A stretch of DNA of 64,000 nucleotides, from NCBI GenBank assembly GCA_947561395.2, contig OX387187.1, forward strand, positions 37,119,829 to 37,183,828, given 5' to 3'. Position numbers and translations under genes: made by a program. Shown here piece after piece: positions 9,046 through 19,918 of the stretch; positions within the stretch are counted from its first letter, which is position 1, and every line of letters starts with the position of its first letter. Source of the stretch: Buxus sempervirens (lineage: Eukaryota; Streptophyta; Magnoliopsida; Buxales; Buxaceae). The notes beneath the pieces were generated by a model. That model saw nothing but the letters and a program-made list of their open reading frames with translations. It was not told the origin of the DNA and made no database searches.

Positions 9046-11094
9046 TTATTGAGCGCGAACCGTGGGAATGTAGTGCGTTTTCTCATCTTCTCTTTCAAAA
9101 CAGACAGAATGAATGTGCTTAATCAACCAATGGTCCTCTCCACCTTTGTTTTCATCTCCTTCTACCTGGTCTGGGTATGGATGTAACCTCTTGATGAAGC
9201 CCTCATTCACGCGACAGAAGCGAAGGTTCCGAAGTGTTTTGAGGTACTGAAATCCTTGTGGAAGCTTTCTGAAATTTGGGCACCGTCCTATCCTAAGACG
9301 TTTTAGGTTTTGCATCATACCCTCTTTCACCTCACAAAATTCCTCCAATTCCAACATATTATGTATGAATAGAAATTCGAGCTGAGGAAATGGGCCACCC
9401 AAACTCATCTTATTTCCAGTATAAGTATTACGAAGATCAAGGACTTTCAGACTAGGCAATTTTGAAAGGTTGCTCATTGGATCATCCTTTAATTTGCAGC
9501 CATACAAACGAATTGACCGGAGACAATTGAGGAAGCCTATCCATGGAGGTAACACCTTCATGACTCCGATCAAAGCCAATTTCTCAAGATAGCGTGGAGG
9601 TGGAGACATGTTGTCCAAATCAAGATACGGACCCTGTATTCTCAACTTGCGAAGGTTTTGCATCTTCTTAATATGGTAACATAGCTCCATACAATTTCGT
9701 CTTTTAACAATTTGAAGAGTCAATTTTCTTATTCCTGTTAAGAACTCCAGTTGTCTTATTAAAAACTTATCGGCAAGCACTCCAGACAATGTTTGTAAGT
9801 CGCTGGATCCAATAACAAGGTCCTGCAAACTCAAATAAACTTTATCTTTTCGATTTCCTAAAAGAAGATGCCTTAGTTTTGGGAACTTCCCTTGTAGCAT
9901 TCCAAATGGAAAACTTGTAATTAGTGTATTCCGAATATCCAACGTCTGTAAGTTGTACAAGTTTTGCAGTGAAATGGGAAGGTTAGATACCCGTGTCCAC
10001 CTTATACTAAAGTATCTCAAGTGAACCAAATCGCCCACTTCCTTAGGCAAGTACTCAAGGAATTTATTTCCCGACAGTTCCAACACCCTCAATTGCTTGC
10101 AATTGAACAACAAAGGAAAGAGAGTCTCGCAAGGTAGCTCTGAAAATGTCAAGAAAGAGCGGGTGTTCAAATAAGCCATGTTCTTTTGAACACTTACCTC
10201 ATCGCTATAAATTGCCACACGACGTTGTCCCTTGAAGACTATGTCACCGCTTAGCTTGTTAAGAATATCACCAAATTCTTCCTTCTTCAACATGTCAATC
10301 ACAGTATTCCGATTGAGATCATGCACTCGACAACCTTTTAGCCCAACATTCCTAGGCCATTTGTTGTCAACTTGAAGCATGCCCCTATAAACCAGCTCAG
10401 AAAGGTAGTCATAGGCAACCTCTTCTAGTGTTTTGCCAGTTTGATTCTCTACAATGCCTTCGGCCACCAATATGCGAATCAACCTTGATGTCTGGATTCG
10501 AGAACCCTCCGGGAACATACCACAATATAAGAAACAAGATTTTATTATAGAGGGATCGTAATTGTGGCTTAAGCTTGGACCCATTCTATCAGATTCATCC
10601 CCAGAACGAGAAGATGGTGCATCACGAGGGGGTGAGCTTGGACCGATTACTTGGAGGTTGTATCGATTCTTCCTCTCAGAGATTTCGTTCAGTTCTCTTT
10701 TAATATTTAGAATCTTGGAATGAAATTGATGGCACAGAAAAATTTTCTTTAGAAGAAAACATAGATGTGAGATACAGAATTGGAGATCTAGACAACCAAG
10801 ATTTGCTTGTCTTCTGGAGTCGCTGATTTCTTGCATGTTAACCACGAACGCTTCAAGAACTTCATCCACCTCATTGGCCTTGATTCTTACTTGAGCCAGC
10901 CACTCTCTGACTGTATCTTTTCTCACGCTTGTCTGCTCCGCTTCTCTGAAGAGGGCCTCCATAGAGGAAAGCTCATAGCTGATGAACCTTAAATCATTCT
11001 GGATTTGCAATTGCCCTTCGATAATAGAACCTACTTCTGCACTTGCAAACTCTCGCAATTTGTCCACAACAATCGACACTACTACTTCTGCCAT
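9046..11094 (-). CDS. CC-LRR protein derived from a CC-NB-ARC-LRR gene by in-frame loss of the NB-ARC core
   Basis: A 682-residue uninterrupted frame. Residues 1-150 are an Rx-type coiled coil (MAEVVVSIVVDKLREF; EDVID-like motif VDEVLEAF at 76-83). Residues 151-175 are a Pro/Ser/Arg-rich linker. The protein then resumes at RNBS-D (CFLYCGMFPEG, 187-197), followed by an MHD-like VHD and about 12 LRRs. The P-loop, kinase-2, RNBS-B and GLPLA motifs are all absent: compared with the intact paralogue at 27,256-30,057, about 240-250 residues are missing. Nucleotide-switch activity is therefore impossible. It could act as a decoy, helper or regulator, or be an expressed relic. The start was chosen to match the paralogue; an in-frame ATG 48 codons upstream (11,238) also exists. 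No stop or frameshift is present, which is notable for a protein with no ATP-binding core. Confidence 0.85.
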   Translation of the reverse strand: MAEVVVSIVVDKLREFASAEVGSIIEGQLQIQNDLRFISYELSSMEALFREAEQTSVRKDTVREWLAQVRIKANEVDEVLEAFVVNMQEISDSRRQANLGCLDLQFCISHLCFLLKKIFLCHQFHSKILNIKRELNEISERKNRYNLQVIGPSSPPRDAPSSRSGDESDRMGPSLSHNYDPSIIKSCFLYCGMFPEGSRIQTSRLIRILVAEGIVENQTGKTLEEVAYDYLSELVYRGMLQVDNKWPRNVGLKGCRVHDLNRNTVIDMLKKEEFGDILNKLSGDIVFKGQRRVAIYSDEVSVQKNMAYLNTRSFLTFSELPCETLFPLLFNCKQLRVLELSGNKFLEYLPKEVGDLVHLRYFSIRWTRVSNLPISLQNLYNLQTLDIRNTLITSFPFGMLQGKFPKLRHLLLGNRKDKVYLSLQDLVIGSSDLQTLSGVLADKFLIRQLEFLTGIRKLTLQIVKRRNCMELCYHIKKMQNLRKLRIQGPYLDLDNMSPPPRYLEKLALIGVMKVLPPWIGFLNCLRSIRLYGCKLKDDPMSNLSKLPSLKVLDLRNTYTGNKMSLGGPFPQLEFLFIHNMLELEEFCEVKEGMMQNLKRLRIGRCPNFRKLPQGFQYLKTLRNLRFCRVNEGFIKRLHPYPDQVEGDENKGGEDHWLIKHIHSVCFEREDEKTHYIPTVRAQ

Positions 11095-12376
11095 TTTCAC
11101 TCTTCGATTCCTCGATCGTAAATGAAAATTATCTGATTTTTGGAGAAGAAAGGCGCAGATTGGAGCAGACGGTGAAGAAATGGAAGCAGGAAGAAGATAA
11201 AATAGTAGTGATTGACCTTTCAGTGCCGGAACCAACATGTTGGTGTTCCTTCGTCGATTTCTTAAATCTAAAACAGCAGGGGTCCAGTTGGAATTGGAAG
11301 GACGAGTAAAATATCAGGAAAATTGGTTTTTAATGATACTTTTTCTAAACAATTGAGATTCAGTCCTGAAATTATTGTTAATTGAGAATTAGTAATAATG
11401 GTTAAACATAATTAAAAATAAAAATTATTGTTAATTGAGAATTAGTAATAATGGTTAAACATAATTAAAAATCAATATTATTTTACTATGACAAGAAACA
11501 TTTCTTTTGAAAATACCCTCAAAAGACTTCCAAACTTCACTTATAAGAATATGATTCAAAAGACTTGCAAACTTCACTTTTAAGAAAATGAGTAAAAAGG
11601 TTTCAAAGTTTGGAATTTTTGAAATAAACTTTTCATGAACATTAAAAATGATAGTGAGTCCTAATTATTTTAAAAGTATAAAAAGGTCTTTAAAGTCTTT
11701 TAAGGGTATTTTTGAAAAACAATTTTTATGGACATTAAAATGCCACTGATTCCTAATTATTTTAAAAGAATATCATTATTTCTCATTTAACAAGATTATA
11801 GTGACTGAATCTGAATTATGTCAAAAGAGTATCGCTAATAACCAATTCTCCCTAAAATATTGTTGGCACATGTTAAAGCGAAAGTCGCCAATCTACGCGC
11901 TCCAACACGAAGTTTTTTTTTTATTTCTCCGCCCCCTTTTTTTGACCCAACTACTGCTAAATTTTTTTTTCTAATAACCATTTTTTCGATATAAATTAAT
12001 GTACTACATTCTAAATCCTAGTGTGAATTCAATGAATTTGTTCAGCAGCCTGAAAATTTAGCATCTCTTCATGTGAAGTTGTTCCCCGTTAATAAGGCCA
12101 AATTGCAATAGCTTTGGTTGTCGTCTACTAAGAAATTAGATTAGACTTGTGTTTTATGTCAGCATTGATATCACGATTTATATTATACAATTTTTATTAT
12201 ATCATAAATCAAAAACCTTTTTCATTTATATACTGATTGGTCTTTCTCTTAATTTCAACCTTTTCCCTTATATTTATATAATAGATACTTGTCTCTTAAT
12301 GACAATTAAAAAATTTTAAGTAAAAAAATTTATAAATATAAATTTTTTCTCTCAAGAGGGCATGCATAGAGGAAAT
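11095..12376. other. Upstream region of the CC-LRR gene with AT-rich repeats
   Basis: The first ~230 bp is the likely promoter/leader of the CC-LRR gene. From 11,318 to 11,850 it holds repeat DNA of the gatactttttt / attagtg type, which recurs at 16,886-17,120, 20,740-20,995, 21,670-22,110 and 34,745-34,990. A 53-bp tandem duplication (attattgttaattgagaatt and onward) starts at 11,371 and 11,424. No gene seen in the remainder. Confidence 0.5.
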
Positions 12377-12536
12377 ATAATGTGCAATGCACAGCCAAAG
12401 AAAAAAAAAACATGGCACCAAAAGCATTTGGCACACATTTCCAATTTAATCCTTAAATGGTTTATTCAAATCAATATAAAGTACATAAACTACCTTCTGC
12501 TTTAGATACAAGGGTACTGCAAGACTGGCCACTGGC
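12377..12536 (-). pseudogene. Second TTL fragment: part of intron 5 and end of exon 5
   Basis: This 160-bp piece matches 31,415-31,581 of TTL and 5985-6130 of the first fragment, including the exon-5 donor. TTL homology ends at the same base (ggccactggc) as in the first fragment, followed by the same non-TTL block. The left part of the fragment is lost. It is non-functional. Confidence 0.78.
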
Positions 12537-14140
12537 TGGAGTAAAACAACCTCTTGGGCACTGGTTATTTTATGAATAATATGTCAAATCTACATATTAT
12601 TAAAATAATACTATACCAGTGCAGTGGGTTAAATGGGTAACCTGCCCCACTTATAATGGTAAGGGTTCGGTATTGTCGGGTTACAGGCAGGTTAGGGTTT
12701 ACGGTTAGGGTTTACCTCAACCCTAGCCCGAACCTCACCTTAAAATATTAAAATAATAATTTTTATATATATAACATATAAAAAATTTTATTTATATTTT
12801 ATGAATAATATGTCAACTCTATATATTCAATTAAAAGAATATTATATTGCATTTTATAGTACAATCAGGTAAACCCCAACCCGCGTTGTTGCCAACAAGA
12901 TGGGGGGTGGTTTAGTATGGGCCAAACCCTTAATAGGAGCATGTTAGGATTTTGCCAAAACCCATCCTAAACCTGCTCTGTTGCCATCCCTAATACCCAA
13001 ACACATGAAGAATGCACGTAGTGGCTCTTGTATTCTCTTGGCATCCAAACACATTATTTACAGGCTATGCGAAGTAATAGTTGCCTCAGATTTCCCAAGT
13101 GATCCATCTAAAGCACTCTACAAATTGATATGAACACAACAACATTAAATTGATAAAAAACTTCCTTCTCCAATCTAAGGAATGAACTTGTTCAAATTAG
13201 GTAATCCAATTCTAAGCTAATAAGAATACTTAGAGAGTAGTCAAAAAAGAAGCCTTGTCCCAAGTCCTACCTAGGAAGTTGTACGACAATCACCAAAAAA
13301 ACGCTTGATTTTAACTTCTACTTCTGAGCCACAATCAGATCACCTGTAATCACCCTGTGGATGATTAATTTCCTCAAGCTGATGACAGTCTTCTACGATC
13401 TTTCCAAAGGCATCCAAACTGATTGGTCAGAAGGGTAAAATCCCACTTTTTGGTTGTTGAAATGTAGTGGAATTTGCCGTAGCATCCTTCGATTGTAGAT
13501 GCAGCAGGATGAGAAAATAGAGGATTTCAGTTTCCCTTTAAGTAAGGGCTAATCTAAAATATAGCTAATCAGGGATGGAGGGTCCTAATTAGTGAAAATT
13601 CTGAAAAATCTCAATAGAGGGATGCTCGCATCAAATGTATACCGATAAATCCACTAAAGGGTCACCGTTTTTCAGCTGAGCCATGGGTCATCACAAAGCC
13701 AAAAACAACAGAGATCAAATTTAAAAGGTTCAATCAACACGTTTTCTGAAAAATGTTTATCACTACAGATTCTATCCATCATTGTATGTTCTCTTCTATT
13801 TTTCAATATAAATGTCACACCCAACAAAAAAAAAAGGGTAAGACAGAAGGACAGGAAAACAAAAAGCAGTAACGGAAGGAAAAGAGGAAAGAAAAAGTAA
13901 AGATTCAGTTCTTTTTTAAGGCTGTCAAAAATATCCCTCCAGTCAATGTACTTGCAACATGCTCAAAATGTTGGGTCATTTCTTGGAAACTTTAAGTAAT
14001 AAAAGATAACAAAAGGCAAGATCTGAAACTTTTATTGAGGAAAAACGCAATCGATGTACAACCATGGAACTAATACGAAGAACAATTTCGAAGTAGAAGA
14101 ACGACCATCAAAGAATTAGGGATTGCCTTTATAGCAACCT
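12537..14140. other. Gene-free interval between NLR modules
   Basis: It begins with the block shared with 6131-6320, continues into AT-rich DNA, and near 12,965-12,995 has gttgccatccctaa, the terminal sequence of a hAT family, without a recognisable partner end. From 13,000 to 14,140 I see no gene, no terminal repeats and no match to the other modules. Confidence 0.4.
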
Positions 14141-14319
14141 GTTTCTTGACGAGAATGTATACCAACGGCAGTTACAAGAGAGAGAAAGAGGGAGGGAGAA
14201 GGGAAAGAAGATTAGGGGGAGATGAGAGAAACGACGGCGGAGGCAGCAGAAGAACGGGAAAAACAGAAAAGAAGGAAAAGGGATTCGAGGGTTTTGCGGT
14301 TTTCGAGGGTTTTGCGGTT

Positions 14320-14430
14320 GCGCATAGATTTTTAGCGGCGGTAACTAAAAATTGCCGCCAGAAGAAGCAGAAAAGGGGTCCGGTTGTGCATGGATTTTTA
14401 ACGGCGGTAACTAAAAGTTGCCGCCTCTCC
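14320..14430. mobile_element. Fragment with CACTA-type subterminal motifs
   Basis: Two units, tttttagcggcggtaac...ttgccgcc and tttttaacggcggtaac...ttgccgcc, closely resemble the subterminal palindromes of the CACTA element at 6602-8657. No CACTA terminus was found on either side, so this is a relic or internal fragment of a related element. Confidence 0.45.
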
Positions 14431-15087
14431 TTTAGCAGTCGGAATTGATGCCATGGGAAATTTGCTAACACGGGAATTGCATCTAAATGAGAAAAAACAT
14501 GGAAAATGGATACGGAATTTCCTATTGGAATCCGCATCATTGTTGGAGGTCCAATTGAGCAAATTAGCCATATCCATCGGGGAGGTTTACATATATGTCT
14601 CCACAATTGGAGCAGATGTAACTCTTGAAACATCATATTCTCTCTCTTCCACATGAACATGCCCTTTTTTTTCCAATGGTTTTTTTAGGCTCACGTTTTA
14701 ATAATTTATTTGTAATCAATAAATTTTTAAAGTAGAAAATATTTGAATTTTTCTTTAATTAAAATATATCTTATATGCACATGGACATATCCCTTTTCTT
14801 CAATTTTATCTTTAATTAAATTAAAATTATTTAAATAATTGTTATATTTTCAGAGTCCTAGAACCCATAACTATCTTTAACTAAATTAGTAATTAAAGAT
14901 ATACTTCTCTCTTTTTCAAGAAAATTTGTTGAATCTTGATTGCTGGTATCTTTGCATTGACAAGATCTCTGTGACCCTATCTGATTGGTGACAAGATAAA
15001 ACAAGTTGACCCGATTGTATTATAATATGTTAAAATTATTCACGTCTAGGAGACGAGGAGCACTCCATTGTGAAGAAGCTGGCTAAT

Positions 15088-15170
15088 GAAAGCTTTTTTT
15101 TTTTTTTTTGGTAGGCTGGCTAATGAAAGCTTTTTTTGTTTTTTGGTAGGCCTGGCTAATGAAAGCTTAT
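15088..15170. repeat. Three-copy tandem repeat, about 35-40 bp unit
   Basis: The unit ggctaatgaaagctt, followed by a T-run and ggtaggc, occurs three times in a row. The copies differ mainly in the length of the T-tract. Confidence 0.75.
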
Positions 15171-15769
15171 CCAATTAATGAGAACAACTCCATCATTAAT
15201 GCATGATGGATGATAATTTTATTATTTTCACTTAAAAATTTTTTTTTACCAATAGCTAGAAAACAGTCAATAAAATACTAAATCATTGTTGTTGTTAAAA
15301 TCTTAGACCATGAAGGGTTACTAGAATGCTTACAAATGTTAACAAAACATCCCATTATTATATAATGTAGCATTTATTTTAAATTATTTTTAAAAATATA
15401 TTTTTTTTAAAAACATGTGTTCCCCTACATGTAAAACAACTAGTAAGGATTCATTACAAAAGCGCTTCCTTCGAAAGCGTGACAAACATATAGGTTTTTT
15501 CCAAAAATATCCTTATATATAATTTTATCTTATATATTTATTATGAATAAATTTGTCTTTTATTTTCACTTTCCAAAAAACACCTTCAACAATTTTTTTG
15601 TCCCTTACACAATAAACTTTTATCTACATATGTGCAGTGCTACACGTGTACCCCGCTAGTAACAAGGAAGAGGTTTTTTCTAAAAGACTCGAATTCTCAT
15701 GCATGCTTGGCAAGTTGTGGATTTTTCTATCACAATACATTCAATATTAATATATATAAAAACCTGTCA

Positions 15770-16760
15770 ATAATTATGCACATATATATAACAATGTAGA
15801 TTTTGGCCTTAAAGAGCATATTCATAGATGGTATGATGTTTCCATGCATACTTATCAAAACTCTGTCCTAGGTCAGGCCTACTTTTGAAAAGAAAAAAAT
15901 AAATAAAAAAGGATAATTCCCTCCACAGAACAGGATGTGTGCAGGTTCAAATTCCTTGATAAGGAGGAAAGCCATCGACTTCAACATGCATAGTCCATGC
16001 ATTGATGATAGTATAAGCATGTATCTTGACCAAAATAATACAAGCCAACACAAAATATAAAGAAACAAGCAACAAATGAAGGATCTTGATTACACACTCA
16101 CAAGCCTATATAGAAATTAAAAAGGAAAACAAATGGCATGTAGTATCACAATGACAAGTGAGAAATCTGAATCATGATTCGAGAAGAAGAAGAAGATATA
16201 GTAGGTGCTGCATTGACTAGTTCCAGTATCAATGAAAGGCAGCCATACACCAGGTGTCCCTCTAACTGAAATTAAACACACAGACAATTAAAAAACTCAA
16301 GGCATCTCTGAGGTTTATAGGATTGGATACCCAATATTGTAATAACAAACCCTAATCATTAGGGGTGGGGCATGGCAGGTTACCCATTTTATATGTCAAG
16401 TTAGCTCCTGGGAAATTTTGAAATTCCGGAGAAAAATTTTTCCCCAATTTTCTGATTAAACAAACAGAGCCTTTGTGAATATTAAGTACCGTTAAATCAA
16501 GACTAATGTGTAACCTAAGATGATAGTGCATTCAATTGGGATGTTGAACAAGAAAGTACCTTGTTGCTGTATAGCGACGTATGTTGGTGCCAATTTGTCT
16601 GATTTGCTACAAAGCCATGGGATCATTATCGTTGGTGGTCAACCAATCCCAAAACCACTCTGACTGGGAGGCTGTACACAAATTTCCTACAGCCCGAGCC
16701 CGCCCTTAAGCAAGGTGCATAGCTTTGCTCCCGCAAGCCATATATTGTTTTCTAAATTTT
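15770..16760. repeat. Degenerate NLR-flank module without an NLR
   Basis: Blocks here match the NLR downstream modules in order: 15,780-15,850 with 3180-3240, 15,940-15,975 with 4590-4630, 16,060-16,340 with 4750-4975 and 26,480-26,740, and 16,480-16,570 with 23,140-23,230. The NLR coding part is completely missing, so this is at least the third decayed module of the array. Confidence 0.55.
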
Positions 16761-16885
16761 TTTATTGGTGATTCCCATGAACCAGGTGTCTTGTTTTTTC
16801 TCTATCCTCTCTGATGAATGCATTTTGGGTAAATTAGATTTTACTATACTTTATCAAAATAATTCAAATTCAGTCGATCAAATCT

Positions 16886-17120
16886 TGGTAATTGGTTTTT
16901 AGTGATACTTTTTTAAAATAATTGATAATTAGTGTATGTTCATTAAGAGTTTCTTCCAAAAATGCCCTCAAGAGACTTTGAAAACCTTTTCAATCATTTT
17001 GTTATAAATGAGGTTTGCAAGTCTTTTGAGGGCATTTTTGAAAAAAAAAACTCTTAATGATTAATAAAATGATACCGATTCTCAATTATTTTAAAAAGTA
17101 TCACTAAAAACCAATTTTCC
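16886..17120. mobile_element. Fold-back MITE
   Basis: The ends are complementary: ggtttttagtgatactttt at the left and aaaagtatcactaaaaacc at the right. Inner arms also pair (tgccctcaagagactttg with the later cttttgagggcattttt). No coding capacity. Related copies lie near 11,318, 20,740, 21,670 and 34,745. A target duplication was not identified with certainty. Confidence 0.65.
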
Positions 17121-17248
17121 CATGCATTTTTGGAGTTGCCTTTTCTTTAAAAAAAGAAAGAAAAAAAAACAAAGCGCGTTCCATTATTGCAGAAAATAGC
17201 GATTCGCATCCCCTAAAACTTAGCTGTATACACCCCCTCACATTCAGT

Positions 17249-18682
17249 TAGAGCTGTAAGTTTGGCCCGGACTGCCCGAATCCCACCCAACCCAGCCCGA
17301 TTTAAGAAACAAGTTTGGGTTTGGGTTTGGGCTGGGCTCAATCTTGAGCCCGAAGTTGAGTTCGGGCTGGGCTCGGGCTCACAAGGTATAACCTAAGAAA
17401 ACCCGAATAACCTGAAATATATGTACCACTAAAACCCCATCATGCAAACCTCCATATGATTGTCTCCTGCAAACCTAAAAGTTTCTCGTCTTCTCCCATA
17501 TCTCCACTACGAAAGTTGGAATTGCTCGCCCCTCTCACTGACTCACTGTCCCTCTCTTTTATTATCAATACCTCACATCTCAAAGACAACCTAGCTAGAG
17601 AAACCCCCAACAAAAGAGCTCGATCGGCAGGAGCTAGCAATACAGTTGCCGTCGGTGTCGCCGTCAATATAGTGGGATACAGTTCCGGCAGCAAGGGATT
17701 TGTGATTGCTCACAAGGGATTTGTGATACAGTTCCATCTCTCACAAGTCACAAGGGATTTGTGATTGCTATTTTTGTCAAATCGGGCATCTCTCTTTAAA
17801 TTGGGCATCTCATCTTTCCCCATTTGTTCACTGCTTTTAAGTACTATTTAATTCCTCTCTTTTCTAGTACTCGATCTGGATGAGATCCATTAATGTGTGC
17901 TTGTGAGGGTTTGTTTCTTTTCCTCTGCTATGCACCATATAATCTAAAACTATTTACCCCTCTTTGACTACAAAGTTAGTTCAGATATTTCAATCCCTAG
18001 TCTTTTACTGCTGGATGCAAAATTTCATTAAAATTTGATTTTTGATAAGGTATCAAAACAGAAAATCTTGTTACTTTAGTAGTATTTTATTTTATGTTAT
18101 TTTTAACATCAATATATATCCCATAAAATCTTGATTTATTGTTCTTGTTTGGTCATATGCAAATGAGTTATGTGTTTCTTACATAATTTCGTGGTTCTAA
18201 TATTTGAAACGTAGATTCTAACTCAGCAAAAAAAAAAAAAAAACCTAGATTCTAAAGCAATTGGAAGAGATAGGAAACATGAATATTAAGTCTATTTAAA
18301 ATTACAAAATTTGATTGATTTTGTAAAAGGTATTATTTTTAGATTAAGGTTTGAATACTTAAACAATGTGAAAATGCAATGAAACTAATTCTGGAATTTC
18401 AAATGGGGTAGGTCCTGTATGCAATATTGCAATTTTTGTGAAATAGTGATTGAGTGGGAAATGTAGGGATGCCTTGCTAATCAAGTATCATTGTATCAGA
18501 TAGAAAAAAAGTTTGGGCTGGCCCGAACCCAACCCGAACTCAAGAAATAATTTTAGGGTTGGGCTTGGGCTCAAAGAGTTTGGGTTAGGGTGGGCCGAGG
18601 AGAGTTTGGGTTCACCAATTTTAGTTAGGGTTGAGCCCGAACTCATTGAAACCCAGCCCAGCCCGCCCTACTTACAGCTCTA
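17249..18682. mobile_element. Non-autonomous hAT transposon, 1434 bp
   Basis: Perfect 12-bp terminal inverted repeats TAGAGCTGTAAG / CTTACAGCTCTA are flanked by a perfect 8-bp target duplication CATTCAGT (17,241-17,248 and 18,683-18,690), the hAT signature. Subterminal regions are packed with cccgaaccc/gggctcgggctc-like short repeats, the usual transposase-binding arrays. The interior (about 17,440-17,770) is unusually GC-rich and has three copies of cacaagggatttgtgattgc or its parts. It may be captured host sequence, but I do not recognise it. No transposase. Confidence 0.92.
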
Positions 18683-19330
18683 CATTCAGTGGGGGGGGCC
18701 CACACCGTACACTATAAACGATGCCCATTCAAGAAATTGGTACCCTCTACTATGACTTGAAATTGGCTGAAACCCCTTGCTGGAACATCTACTGGTCCAA
18801 CGGTAAGTGATATGTACATGTCTATAAATGATGCTGATATGTACGCCCTACCCACCGTTGGACCACCAGATATTCTAGCATAGCCTCCAGTTGATATGGT
18901 CTCCTCTAGGGCTGCAACTTAGTTCGAGTAAATCCGAAACCGACCCGAACCAAAACGACTTCTGTTCGGTTCAGTTCGGTTTTTTAAAAATTCGGTTTGG
19001 TTTTGGTCCATAAACACACTAACCTGAATTAAGTCGGTTTGGTTTTGGGTTAGGTGTTCGGTTAAACCGAATTGAACCGAAACTGAGCTGAATTATTATA
19101 TATAATATTAAAGTATAAGTTTACCCTTAAAATTTTATAGAATTACAAACCCACCCTTCTCTTAACTTAAGAGTCTTAAGTCGATCCTGTTCCCATTCGT
19201 TCAAACTTCAATCTTCTAAACCCTAGAACAATAGGACCCATTACCCCCAACTGAAGTTGGCTGCTGAGTGCCAACCACCGACCACCGATTCCCATCCATT
19301 TGTCAGTTTTCATCTGCTTCAGGTAATCCC

Positions 19331-19332
<2 letters not shown>

Positions 19333-19412
<80 letters not shown>
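19333..19412. repeat. (CT)n microsatellite in the captured leader
   Basis: About 80 bp of uninterrupted CT lies about 170 bp upstream of the ALB3-like ATG. It was probably carried with the gene's 5' leader and later expanded. Confidence 0.95.
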
Positions 19413-19418
<6 letters not shown>

Positions 19419-19585
19419 TTCCCTCCCTCCCTCCTTCCCTCACACTCGTCTCGATTGAGAAAGATTGTTGGCGCCTTCGTTCTTTCATTTTGTTTCCTCT
19501 CTCGCGCTCTCATCTTCCCTCGTCCTTGCATCACACATAAGGAGCTGAATCGAATCATCTGCAAGTGCCATAAATAGCTTAAACC

Positions 19586-19918
19586 ATGGCAAAAACCCTA
19601 GTTTATTCACTGCCTTTTCTTGGTACTGGTCTCCCTTCTCTCTCGCGCCATGGACGCCAAGTGTTTTACCATCGGGGACTCCATAGCACCAAAGTCAGAT
19701 TCAGCTTCCATGAGATTCCTCCTATTCAATCATTAAATTCTTCAATCGATTTTCATGGAATTGTTAGCTGACCGGAAGGTTTGCTTTACATGCTTGCTGA
19801 TGCCGCAGTTGCCATGGATTCAGCTTTACGTTCTGTTTCTAACTCGGTTGACAAGGCAGTTCAAAAGAGCGGAGGATGGTTTGGATCCATCTCAAATGCG
19901 ATGGAAGTTGTTCTCAAG
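19586..19918 (+). pseudogene. ALBINO3 (chloroplast thylakoid insertase) exon 1 fragment inside a hAT element
   Basis: ALB3 belongs to the YidC/Oxa1/Alb3 family, which inserts light-harvesting proteins into thylakoids. The plus strand begins MAKTLVYSLPFLGTGLPSLS, a transit-peptide-like start, then has KVRFSFHEIPPIQSL. After a single in-frame TGA at 19,769-19,771 it continues LLYMLADAAVA, then AVQKSGGWFGSISNAMEVVLK. The spacing and motifs match the N-terminal part of plant ALB3 (VRFSxxEIPP, LLYxxADAAV, AVQKSGGWFG). The frame stops at the exon-1 donor (AAG followed by GTGAAT), and the intron start follows. The transmembrane insertase domain is absent. A short tandem duplication of the exon end (gcgatggaagttgttctcaa) recurs at 19,997-20,016. 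The ALB3 identification rests on remembered family motifs and is strong. Confidence 0.82.

Noticed and set aside
10807-11309. Plus-strand open frames over the CC-LRR gene
   Set aside because: Antisense shadows of a well-supported coding sequence; no motifs of their own.
12600-12996. Possible hAT element ending in gttgccatcccta
   Set aside because: Only one end is recognisable; neither a partner terminus nor an 8-bp duplication was found.
19257-19577. Open frames through the (CT)n tract
   Set aside because: Microsatellite translation in the captured ALB3 leader; the real relic frame starts at 19,586.
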